Of a stretch of 64,000 nt of DNA, positions 1 to 11,308 are shown piece after piece (the first letter of the stretch is position 1; each line of letters opens with the position of its first letter). Source of the stretch: Larix kaempferi. Lineage: Eukaryota > Streptophyta > Pinopsida > Pinales > Pinaceae. The translations under genes were made by a program, and so were the position numbers. The stretch lies in the NCBI GenBank assembly GCA_027924585.1, contig BSBM01000461.1, forward strand, positions 6,198,501 to 6,262,500, in the 5' to 3' direction. The notes beneath the pieces were generated by a model. It was not told the DNA's origin and did no database searches. It saw only the letters and a program-made list of their open reading frames with translations.

Positions 1-2108
1 CGGCATTTCCTCCTTTTTCACAAAATAATCCTCACAGTTCTCCCACAATCATCCCCCTTACTACTTTGTTAATTGTCCCCTTTATAGGAATCCACCTCCT
101 TCCAAAGTCAAACTTCCTTATCACTCCACCGCCCTAGCTGTCGTGGTCATGGAAGTACAAATCATTAATGCGTCCCCTTTTTAAGGTAAAAAGGTTTATT
201 ATATATATTATTTTAAATCATCCAATTTTCTTTTGAGCAGTAGGATTATTTCATAATTCATTTAACAACTCCATTTTATTTACTTGGAATGATTCCGCTA
301 ATTAATTAAATGAATAATCTATTTAATAAATTTATTATTATTCAATCCACTATGCTTTATTAAAAGGATTATTAACACTATTATTATTAATTTAATAATA
401 ATATTAATAACAATAATGATTAATAATAATAGCGATTAAATTAATTGTGAAAAATAATTAAAATATCTATTTGTTTAATTGACAAGTGTCAACCTAATAC
501 CCCTAGGTATAAGTAATGAAAGATAATTAATGGTTTATTTAACCATAATCAACAATTACATAGTGTACTCTTCTAGTATTAATATTTAACTATCATACTT
601 CATATCGAGGACACCTTCACTTGAGGATACTTGCAATTAATGACACTTATTTTAATCGTTCATTACCATGTTCACACACAAAGACTAATTAACTTCTTTT
701 ACACATTGGAACTTGACAATCTTTTACTAATTAAGTCATTCAGTAAATACTTAATTGAGTTACCTATGATAGTTATAACATTGTTAAATCTTGATAAGTA
801 TGTTGTAAACCAATACTATTGCGCATGTGCATAATGTGCATGCGTGGCCAGCGTATGCACAAGACAGACATGTACTACAAAGATATGTCATATATATATC
901 CTATGCATATCAGCTAACTAATATTCATAATATTTTATGCAAACCGAACAAGTACACATTCATCGTAATATTACTAAAACATCATCGTTTATTTTATCAA
1001 TTAACCTTTAGGATTCCATTTCATTGCTTTTATGATTACGTTTGTTCAATCAATCAGGTACAAGGAAGGCTACCTACTACCACTAACTCCAGGTCAATGA
1101 AGGCCCAACCCTCAACAGTACTAACTATCATATCCTCCCATCGTTAACCTACTGCCACAACCTCCCTATCCTTCCTCTGCTAGTACAAAGTGGCTGTCGG
1201 ACTCAACGACCTGACCACATAGAACTTGAGAGCGATAGCGTCGGCTGAACAGAAAGCGGACCTATCCTCTCCTAGCAGGCATCCGACCATCGTCATCACA
1301 CATACATGGGGAGCGTGTCTCAGCACGGCCCTCCCACGATCTCGGGTATCATAGGAACATAGGGTGGGAAACGCATCCATCCCTCTCAACATACTGGGCC
1401 TACGCCCTTATCAAATCATACTCTGCTGCTCTCGAGATTATCGGTCCATGTCATCGTTTCATCAATTTCGGTTGCTAAGGTTTACTGCATGGACAGGTTC
1501 TTCTCCGTATATCAGATCAAGTACCCGGCTTTCCCATAGCCCTGGTGTCCTATAGGTTAGTATTCCGCAAGATACACCTTTTATAACAAGCATTTCCATT
1601 TGATTACCAATTTATCCATATCATCAACATCATTTTATTTCACATCACAATTTCATCACAGGTATGTATGGAATATAACAGTTCTATCAATTTCATCATA
1701 GGGTGGCATCCACGTACAACACCATATATTTTACATTTCATCAACGACAACGCTAAAACATATATTTTCCATTCTATCATTGTCTGATCCATATTGTCAG
1801 CATCATTTATTTCATCCCATAAAATCATTAAATCAATCACAGCATAATTACCACATTATATATATCACATTTCCTCCATGACGATTATCAATCATACACT
1901 GTCATTATGGAATAAAAGAATCTCATGATAATCATAACTTAATAACTGCATGAATATAGTAACATCATTGACACAGTAGAAATATATCATCATGTCTATC
2001 ATGCCGAAAATATAGTTCACGCTATCTAGCTGAGTCAACAGATAACAAGCAATAAAGTGAAAGGTGTCTAACTCATAAACATGCCTAGTCAAAATATGGG
2101 GCGTTACA
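1..2108 (-). mobile_element. LTR A, left-truncated by window start
   Basis: This is the 3' LTR of element 1 on the minus strand. Its 5' TG end lies at 2108 (plus-strand GCGTTACA). By alignment with the complete LTR at 17996-20572, about 469 bp of its 3' end lie left of the window. It has an AT-rich section (180-800) and a more mixed section (1040-1560). Short ORFs here recur unchanged in every LTR copy only because the copies are recent; none looks coding. Confidence 0.9.
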
Positions 2109-2142
2109 TACACCCACCCTTCAGGAAACTTCGTCCCGAAGT
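2109..2142 (-). other. Polypurine tract and 3' internal end of element 1
   Basis: On the minus strand, purine-rich GAAGGGTGGGTGTA abuts the LTR start. Just before it is GGGACGAAGTTTCC, which resembles the end of Ty3/gypsy pol just upstream of the 3' LTR in plant elements. This supports a gypsy origin although the body of the element has no recognisable pol. The matching stretch in the second unit is deleted. Confidence 0.7.
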
Positions 2143-5100
2143 TATGGTCATAATAATAATGCAGGGAAAATCTTGATGCCTAACCTCTTCATTCTTGCAA
2201 GTAGCGGGTGTTGGCCATAATGGTCTTACTTAGCTTTGTCTTGACCGAATATGTCGGTATTATATTATGGCTTTGTTTCTTTTATATCCCTGAGGTGTAT
2301 TCTAATAATTTAAGAAACATTTAGATTAATCCTTATGTTGAATCTCTAGGATTCCTAAGGTTATATTCAAGTGCTATCCACCTCAGTATCTCACTCTTGC
2401 CATTTAGTAACATTCTTCAAGTTATAACATCCAGAGAGGTTTACTCATCACAAAAGCTTATATTGATCCAACTACCAAGGACCCTTAAGGTTTGCATACC
2501 TCTCTTAGGAGATGAAGGTCCCTGCTATTTCATCCTAAGGTTGAACATTATTGTTACCTTAGTGTTAATAAGTAACCTACGTGCTTGATAACCATAAGTA
2601 TTGTAATCAAATATTAAATTAGGGGAAGTATCATTTATTAGAATGTTCTTAGTAACTATACCTTGCCAAAATGCTTAAGTTCACTGATAGTATTTGTTAG
2701 GGGTTTAAACAGCATAACTTTATTCATTGAGGTGCACATCGGTTCCTATTTTGCCTCCATTATTACCCCAGTTACTTGTATTACTGGTTCACTTAATCAG
2801 GTTGAGGGTTCGACGCACATCCATTCACGGTAACTTCATTAGCCCCCGATAATTTACCTACCTTTATATTTTATTGCTGCTCATTTTATTAAATCCAAGT
2901 TGTTTCTCAATAATATCCCCTCCGTCATGACAATTTGACCTCAGCAATACTAGCAACATATAACCCCTATTCTTTTCTCGCACATACCTAGTTCCCTCAA
3001 TCTCATTCCACTTACTATATTGAAACATGATTAGTTGCACGTTATACATAGAAATTTTACGGTGTCGATTTTAATACATAGATATCTCCCATATCTTAAT
3101 ATTAATTAAATTTTCCAATAGGGGAATCCATTCATACATACCTTAAATATTGACCTACCACCTCTATTTGGGGTGCCTCATACAACTACACATTATCACT
3201 AGACATGAGATACACATATAATCTTACTCCCTTTCTTGACAGTCTGTAAAGATGGCCATTCCCATCAATAATTAATTCCATCATTTCTCATAATTGGAAA
3301 TGCACTATTTCCCTTAAAACATAGTCTTATACAAATTCCAAGTACTTGATTTACAATGGTTATTAGACTATTGGTCAAGTGTTATTGACTTTCAATTATC
3401 TCTCATTTTATTACCTTCCTATCGTGTCCTTACTTCATTACTACCTTATATATTTGGTTAATGCATCTCTTGGTTCTATCGATGATCCTCCCTTATATAT
3501 AAATGTATAACCTGTAGATCCTGTACATAATGGGAAGCAACACAATTATCCTAGTCACTGATAGTGGTGACCATCATCCCTTAATATTTGAACACGAATG
3601 TTTATTTATTCGACAAATAAACGCATTATTAAACGTAAGTGGACTCCACTATCATATTTAACCAATAGTACTAGAACACTTCCGCATTCCTTACAACCTT
3701 TAAGGTATATCACCTTGCCATTTCACTGATCGGTAATAAACAATAACGCAAGTATCGTAACAACATTAAATTAGGAGAACTATTATTGTTTAAAAGGTTT
3801 TCATGGCTATTTCTTGTCAAATACAATTGATATCATGTTTATTTATTATTCTCATTTCCAAACCAATATCATTTGTCGGGAACCCATTACTTCTTCAATT
3901 CCTTCAGAATCTCGTAGCTAGTTTTGTTCCCGCCCTTATCAATCGCAAGGGTAATTTCTAGTATTTATTCTAGTATGCCATTGTATTTGTACATCACCAC
4001 GCTTCCTACTCACACCAGCAACCTTTGTGTACTTTGTAAAGACCTTAGTCTAATCCTACAAGTTGAACGAAAACATCAATGCGTAATATGTTCAATCATA
4101 TTAGAATTCATAACATCCATTTTAATTGAGTTAAGTTTGAGGGCTGTGTTGAGATTCTTATGACTCTTATATTATTATCCGAGATCATCATTATATTTGG
4201 TATGATTAATCCGAAATATATATAATTTTTTTTTGAAAGCTTTTCGCACCATTACACCAATATGTAACTTAATTAGTCTAAGCCATGTTTCCCCTTAATA
4301 AAATAGTCTTTTAATAAGCTCTATATGCAATCTCCTAGTTTACATACATGGTGTCTCCGTAATGTGATTCAAAAGGGATACATATCCTTATATCCTACAA
4401 TTTATTTCCATCTTGTCATTTTACATCCCGAGGAAAACCTGAGGCAGTGCTCCTTAAAATGCCTACATTTGTACTTATGTGCAAGGAACAATTTATTAGG
4501 ATCAATGTATCAAAATCTAAGGTCGTTTTCATTAATGATTTTGTCATGTAGTGAAATTAGCGTTTTAGCATTCAGCTTGACATGCTCTTTTTAGCGGTTC
4601 CTTGTTTTCAGATTAAGTGTTTGTTTCGTCTCCTCGACTATACGTTGAAGTCTCGACAATGGTTGTTGTCAGATTACCAATATGTTAATAAAATATCTAA
4701 ATAATAATTTATTATATGGTTATATTTATTTAGTCATTGTAAATATTTTTGTCCGCATCCATTGGATATAAAAAAATGCATCCACTCCTTTACTTCAATC
4801 TTATTTTTATTAAATAGACATGGTGAATGCTCATCTATCTCAATCAAACTCATAAATTTTAAAATATATATTCTATTCATATGGTTCAATTCGTACCTAT
4901 TAAATAAAACACATAAATCTATTCCTACAATGCACTTCATACTCATTAATTGAAATATATAATTCTACTGATATATTTTAATTTCATACTTACTGAATAA
5001 ATTAGTTATTCCTAAATTTCAATCTACCTCTCTTTTTTTTCCCAATTATTATGTTATCTATAAATTGCAAAAATACAAAAAAAATAAAAATAAAAATAAA

Positions 5101-5648
5101 ATTCAATATTACTTTCATTTTTTAAATTTTGTAAAACACACAGAGCAACTACTTTCTAGTTTTTCATATAACAAAATTGATCAATTCTTTTCTCAAAAAC
5201 TTTAAATTAAATGATACTCAATTTAAAGTTACTAATTCAATTTATGTTAAGAAACAATTCTTAATACTTAAGTCCATGTCATTAATTCAGCTTATCTTAA
5301 GAAGCAGGTACTAAGCAAAGTGCTGCTAATTCCTCTTGTCTTATGATAAAGTAGAGAGAAAGTTAAGAACATTTAAAAGTAATGTTATTATTCATATGTA
5401 CAATCAATAAAAATAATGTTTTTATTTGTATGTAATTGTATTATTATATTCAAATAATGTTCTATTTTATATCTTTGCTCTACTTTTTGTGAGCTTTTGA
5501 AAGTAATGCTATAATTTCTTTTGATAGTAATGCTATATTATCTATTCTTTTTTTTGGCTTATGGTGGGCTTTTTAAAAGTAATGTTATTACTCATATGTT
5601 CAATCCATTAACTTTAACTTGTGGTCTTATCCTTTTCTAACAAGGTTC

Positions 5649-5650
<2 letters not shown>

Positions 5651-5682
<32 letters not shown>
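5651..5682. repeat. (TA)n microsatellite
   Basis: An uninterrupted TA dinucleotide run is followed by poly-T. The same locus in the second unit has a run of similar length. Confidence 0.95.
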
Positions 5683-5685
<3 letters not shown>

Positions 5686-6360
5686 TTTTATAATAATATC
5701 AGTGAAATGTAAATTATATGTGATCTTTTATTTCATTTTTAAGCTTTTCTATTTTCTTCATCATTAATTCAAGGCCTCTTTGAATGTCAGTTTTGATTTT
5801 TTTATTTTTTTTGCTTATTATTCCCGTTTTTTTTTTTCTTTGTTATGAATTACATCTTAATATTTCTGCGGTCTCATTTTACTTTTTCTTTACTCCCTCC
5901 TTAATCTCTCATTTTTCTCAGTTCATTATATTCCATCTATTATTTGTTATCTCTTTGCTTTAATAAACGGACTTACTTAATCTCTCATTTTCTTAGTTTA
6001 TTATATTCCATCTATTATCTGTTATCTATTCCATCGAATTCCGATAATTGGCTATTATGAGCTTGACGCATGGAATTCGATGGTGGTTGTGGCACGTGGA
6101 TATTGGTCGATCCTTTGGGCACGAAACCATCTTTCAGATCGTTGGTGAAGTGGAATGATGTATGGGGCAGCGGTTAGGCACACGCGCAGTGGTCCTATCA
6201 TGTGGAGTAACAAGAAGAGGGCAGCTCTCGTCCATGGCGCTTTGAACGCGGAGATTATGTGGGTCCATGGCTTGGGTCTCGGTCACTTGAAAAGCTCTCA
6301 GTGCTGGGCACGTATACCTTTTACAATGGGCCCGAACGAATGACGTGGCTCAATGGAGAT

Positions 6361-6599
6361 CGACGGGAGAGAAAATCAACGGCTCACGTGAGTCCGCGCC
6401 GTCAACATGCTCGGGCGTTAAACGAGAGGGGCGGTCGCGGTAGGAATACCACCACCACGCGTGTCCAATTTCTACTCGTCCGCATATGGAAAGGCGGTAT
6501 GGAAAACCGCTCCAGAGGCAACGCGGAAACCGCCTTACGTGGCGTCAACCTACTACCTATATAAGGAAGAAGACGGGGTTTTATTTGGCATTCGACGGT
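6361..6599 (+). promoter_or_regulatory. Captured promoter-like block, unit 1
   Basis: This GC-richer block sits inside an AT-rich element and runs antisense to it. It holds a CACGTG core (G-box-like) near 6385, a repeated CCGC/GCGG-rich section, and a TATATAAG box at 6558-6565, about 35 bp upstream of an ATG at 6600. The block is conserved with 15519-15757 and, more distantly, with the minus strand of 60060-60330. Conservation across two diverged elements suggests a captured host promoter or a promoter used by the element. Activity is not shown. Confidence 0.6.
6558..6565 (+). promoter_or_regulatory. TATA box (TATATAAG)
   Basis: A canonical plant TATA box, with the first in-frame ATG at 6600. 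It is also found at 15716-15723, and a variant (TATTTATG) lies on the minus strand near 60081-60088. Confidence 0.6.
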
Positions 6600-7251
6600 A
6601 TGCTCGAGAGTGAGCGTGGTCCCCCCCTTCGACTTGGAAGCTGGTTGCTTGCACTTCCTTTGGACAGACTCTCGACGATTGAGCTTGGCGCTTGGAGGGT
6701 GGATGGTGTGCGTTTTGGCCGTTGTTCGACTTGGCAAATGTAGAGGTTCCGAATAAGGTAGGGCTACGGAGGTTACGGAGGCGGCAGTTTTTAGGAGGCT
6801 ATGGAGAAGATGCTTCTCGTGGCTATGGAAGTCGTCTATCATCTGTCTGCTCAGAGGAGAAGGTTCTCTGCACATCAATGGAGTTAGTGGTGCTGCTTAT
6901 GGTGCCTACGGTGATCGCATCTGAGCCAAGCGTCGGCTCATCTCTGGTTGGCCGGCTCAATTCTCGATTTAGGGTTTCATATGCCAATAGTTCCTATGGT
7001 TTTTGTACTGTAATTATAACACAAGCCTTCCTCCATAGCAAAGGCTATTTGTTGCGGATTGGCTGAGTTGGTGAGCGCATCTGAACCATGCGTCTCTGGT
7101 TGTCTGGTTATTTCCTTATCTTTTGATGCCACCTGTTGATAGTGTTAATAGTGGAAATTTTGACTCACGGGTTGGTGGTCCTTATGGCAGCAGCGATGCT
7201 CATGGGAGGGGAGCTTATGGAGGTATTACTAATGGTCGACACCACCCATAA
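6600..7251 (+). pseudogene. Captured host-gene remnant, Gly/Tyr-rich, unit 1
   Basis: Downstream of the TATA box an ATG opens a frame beginning MLES. After a stop near 6740 the sequence contains disconnected Gly/Tyr-rich stretches in shifting frames: GYGGYGGGSF, GGYGEDASRGYGS, GVSGAAYGAYGDR and, at 7138-7251, DSVNSGNFDSRVGGPYGSSD followed by AHGRGAYGG and a stop. Such composition is typical of the C-terminal tail of plant hnRNP A/B-like or glycine-rich RNA-binding proteins. I see no RRM with RNP1/RNP2, so the RNA-binding part is missing. Frameshifts and a stop after GGGSF show it is not translated as one protein. It is antisense to the retrotransposon, as expected for transduplicated host sequence. 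The family assignment is inference from composition. Confidence 0.5.
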
Positions 7252-8822
7252 GCGAGGTAGACCAATGGCGCTGGGGAATTTTAAGCTACTGCCATTGAGG
7301 GCAGATACAGAAGTGGGCTTTTAGGGCTCTCGGCATTTAATTTTTGAAGGACCTTTCTTTCTATGACGAGATGAATGTGCTGTTTTGTCAACTGTAATTA
7401 TGAATTGCAGTTTTATTTGACCTCTTATATCAGAAGGTTCATTTCTGCAACATTCCGATTTCAGTGTAATAATAATTTTTTTTGAAGGTTTCTATTTTGG
7501 GCTGGTAGATTGTATCAGACATAGTTCGCTTAATGTTATTTTTAACTTAACTAATTAAAATATAGTTCATTACCGTTACTGTATTTGATTATATATAGAC
7601 GGGCTGTATTCAGTCGTACCATTTCATGAGGGTTTTTTAGGCACGGATTGAGCATTAGTTCGGATTCTAAGGATCTGTGCAAGACACCTTCTTTTAATTC
7701 TGCTATTGCGGCTGTATGGACAGCAGTTATTTGGTTGACCAGAGAGGGTCATCTTTCATTTCTGGATAGGATATGTTATATGTAGCTGGATATATGCGGG
7801 CTGTATACACAGACGTATTCATTGCAATGGTTTCTATATGGTACTTTAGACATGATATTAATGGGACAGTAAATATGTGACAATGTAGGGATCTCAGTGA
7901 TCCTATTACATGTGCAGAATGAAATTTTGTTCATCTTTTGAAATAAAATTACGACTTTTCAAAAAAAAACAAAATAACTAGTTGTAAGAGTCTGGTAAAT
8001 GTTTTTTTTTTTTTTTTTTTTTGCATTTCATGGGATGCTATTGTCTTCCTCATTCTTGCGATTTCAATATGAAATCTTAATTAAATTTAATAATGTATTT
8101 TAATTGTCATTACAATGAATAATAAGAAATATTTGCTCTTTCGAGTTGCTTACCATGAAATAAATATAAATTTAATTTTACAGATTGTCCTTCCATATTG
8201 TTATAGAGTATCATTATTTGTTATAGATCGTTGTTCTTTAGTACTTGTTATAGAATATCATATTCCTGGTCTTGTTGAATTTATTTATAGAGATATTGCT
8301 GTGTATAATTTATGAATTTAATACTCTGGTCATTGTACTGCCTTTAGATTTTTATTTATTTATTTATTATTATTATTTTTTCCGTAAATAATATAAACAG
8401 GTTTGGTGCGACTTCCAGAACCCATAATGTGGTATACTGCCAAAGGGCTCATAAGATGTTATTTCTCCTTGAGCAAGGATTTGTTTAACGAAGTCTCGGC
8501 TGAGCCCTAAATATGATTATTGTTTTATTTCCTTTTATAATGGATCTTTAGCTACGAAGTTCTGGCAAAAAGAGGTCTTGGCATTTGCCTATGAATATGT
8601 CTCTCTTCGAAATATTAAATAGTTATATTTTCTCAAGTTTCATAAGCAGTTATATATATATATCGTTCAAATTCTGTTTCTGTTATGTTTTATAAATGCA
8701 TGAAAAGGCTCTTCAAGTTATCTCCCCTTTTGTCGCAGCCATCATATTTGTTTATTATTTCCTAGTAAATTCACTATAATTCCAGGTGTAGTTAGGCCCT
8801 AAGGTCTCAGGGTTTGAGCCTC

Positions 8823-8835
8823 GGCTCTGATACCA
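8823..8835 (-). other. Primer-binding site, initiator tRNA-Met
   Basis: The minus strand reads TGGTATCAGAGCC, complementary to the 3' end of plant initiator tRNA-Met, 2 bp inside the LTR boundary at 8838. It fixes the element's orientation and shows that LTR B is the 5' LTR of element 1. Confidence 0.9.
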
Positions 8836-8837
8836 TC

Positions 8838-11308
8838 TGTAGTGCCCTATCTAGGCACCGGGCCTCTAATCCATTATCGTCTATGTCTCTGTTATCTAAA
8901 TGTTTACATGTCTCAGCAATGTAAATAATAATAAACTTAAATCTTCATTACAGCTCTGTTCTTTTAACATGCATAATTTGAAAATAAAGAAAATACCTGT
9001 TACATAAGCTTGTTCAGTAAAATACCTGGAGTCCGTAGATTTGCAGTGAGGTAAGAAGATTCCTGAAGTGGGTTCTGTAGGTTACCTTAGCAACCCAAAA
9101 TGATGTGTCCACCCTGCCGATCAGCTATTATCGTGCTGACCCTAGGAAATCAACGGATTTCCTAGCCCCCGAGCCCACAGACCGATAATCCCCACAGCAG
9201 CTTTCCATCGAACCTTTCCATAGTAATCTTTTGCTGAGTTAACCCCCTCCTCAGTCTTTTCATTTGAGTTTCCCACCTCCTCAAAGCTTCGAGTTAACCC
9301 CCTCCTCGGCATTTCCTCCTTTTTCACAAAATAATCCTCACAGTTCTCCCACAATCATCCCCCTTACTACTTTGTTAATTGTCCCCTTTATAGGAATCCA
9401 CCTCCTTCCAAAGTCAAACTTCCTTATCACTCCACCGCCCTAGCTGTCGTGGTCATGGAAGTACAAATCATTAATGCGTCCCCTTTTTAAGGTAAAAAGG
9501 TTTATTATATATATTATTTTAAATCATCCAATTTTCTTTTGAGCAGTAGGATTATTTCATAATTCATTTAACAACTCCATTTTATTTACTTGGAATGATT
9601 CCGCTAATTAATTAAATGAATAATCTATTTAATAAATTTATTATTATTCAATCCACTATGCTTTATTAAAAGGATTATTAACACTATTATTATTAATTTA
9701 ATAATAATATTAATAACAATAATGATTAATAATAATAGCGATTAAATTAATTGTGAAAAATAATTAAAATATCTATTTGTTTAATTGACAAGTGTCAACC
9801 TAATACCCCTAGGTATAAGTAATGAAATATAATTAATGGTTTATTTAACCATAATCAACAATTACATAGTGTACTCTTCTAGTATTAATATTTAACTATC
9901 ATACTTCATATCGAGGACACCTTCACTTGAGGTTACTTGCAATTAATGACACTTATTTTAATCGTTCATTACCATGTTCACACACAAAGACTAATTAACT
10001 TCTTTTACACATTGGAACTTGACAATCTTTTACTAATTAAGTCATTCAGTAAATACTTAATTGAGTTACCTATGATAGTTATAACATTGTTAAATCTTGA
10101 TAAGTATGTTGTAAACCAATACTATTGCGCATGTGCATAATGTGCATGCGTGGCCAGCGTATGCACAAGACAGACATGTACTACAAAGATATGTCATATA
10201 TATATCCTATGCATATCAGCTAACTAATATTCATAATATTTTATGCAAACCGAACAAGTACACATTCATCGTAATATTACTAAAACATCATCGTTTATTT
10301 TATCAATTAACCTTTAGGATTCCATTTCATTGCTTTTATGATTACGTTTGTTCAATCAATCAGGTACAAGGAAGGCTACCTACTACCACTAACTCCAGGT
10401 CAATGAATGCCCAACCCTCAACAGTACTAACTATCATATCCTCCCATCGTTAACCTACTGCCACAACCTCCCTATCCTTCCTCTGCTAGTACAAAGTGGC
10501 TGTCGGACTCAACGACCTGACCACATAGAACTTGAGAGCGATAGCGTCGGCTGAACAGAAAGCGGACCTATCCTCTCCTAGCAGGCATCCGACCATCGTC
10601 ATCACACATACATGGGGAGCGTGTCTCAGCACGGCCCTCCCACGATCTCGGGTATCATAGGAACATAGGGTGGGCAACGCATCCATCCCTCTCAACATAC
10701 TGGGCCTACGCCCTTATCAAATCATACTCTGCTGCTCTCGAGATTATCGGTCCATGTCATCGTTTCATCAATTTCGGTTGCTAAGGTTTACTGCATGGAC
10801 AGGTTCTTCTCCGTATATCAGATCAAGTACTCGGCTTTCCCATAGCCCTGGTGTCCTGTAGGTTAGTATTCCGCAAGATACACCTTTTATAACAAGCATT
10901 TCCATTTGATTACCAATTGATCCATATCATCAACATCATTTTATTTCACATCACAATTTCATCACAGGTATGTATGGAATATAACAGTTCTATCAATTTC
11001 ATCATAGGGTGGCATCCACGTACAACACCATATATTTTACATTTCATCAACGACAACGCTAAAACATATATTTTCCATTCTATCATTGTCTGATCCATAT
11101 TGTCAGCATCATTTATTTCATCCCATAAAATCATTAAATCAATCACAGCATAATTACCACATTATATATATCACATTTCCTCTAGGACGATTATCAATCA
11201 TACACTGTCATTATGGAATAAAAGAATCTCATGATAATCATAACTTAATAACTGCATGAATATAGTAACATCATTGACACAGTAGCAATATATCATCATG
11301 TCTATCAT
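8838..11308 (-). mobile_element. LTR B, shared, with deleted 5' end
   Basis: This LTR serves both units. Its 3' end (plus-strand TGTAGTGCCC) is intact at 8838. At the other side the sequence jumps near 11304-11310 from inside the LTR directly into the internal region. About 149 bp present at 1995-2150 of unit 1 are missing: the LTR's 5' ~110 bp including TGTAACGCCCC, the polypurine tract and some internal sequence. The breakpoints share TCAT, suggesting microhomology-mediated deletion. Confidence 0.9.

Larger units (their letters stand above)
2109..8837 (-). mobile_element. Internal region of element 1, non-autonomous
   Basis: This 6.7-kb region lies between LTR A and LTR B. I find no gag, protease, reverse transcriptase, RNase H or integrase motif on either strand; all ORFs are short. 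It therefore fits a large retrotransposon derivative (LARD) moved by enzymes of an autonomous relative. Its content is AT-rich non-coding sequence (2140-6050), an antisense captured promoter and coding remnant (6050-7330), and AT-rich sequence with poly-T runs (7330-8800). The segment around 3060-3850 is also found, reverse-complemented, near 62400-63230. Confidence 0.85.

Noticed and set aside
827-1147. 106-codon ORF recurring at 10133 and 19291 as a possible conserved gene
   Set aside because: It recurs only because the LTRs are recent copies; the diverged LTRs at 40245 and 55540 do not keep it open, and it has no domain.
6402-6878. 158-codon minus-strand ORF, repeated at 15560-16036
   Set aside because: It is a shadow of the GC-rich captured promoter and remnant, with skewed composition and no motif; it is not conserved in the plus-strand element.
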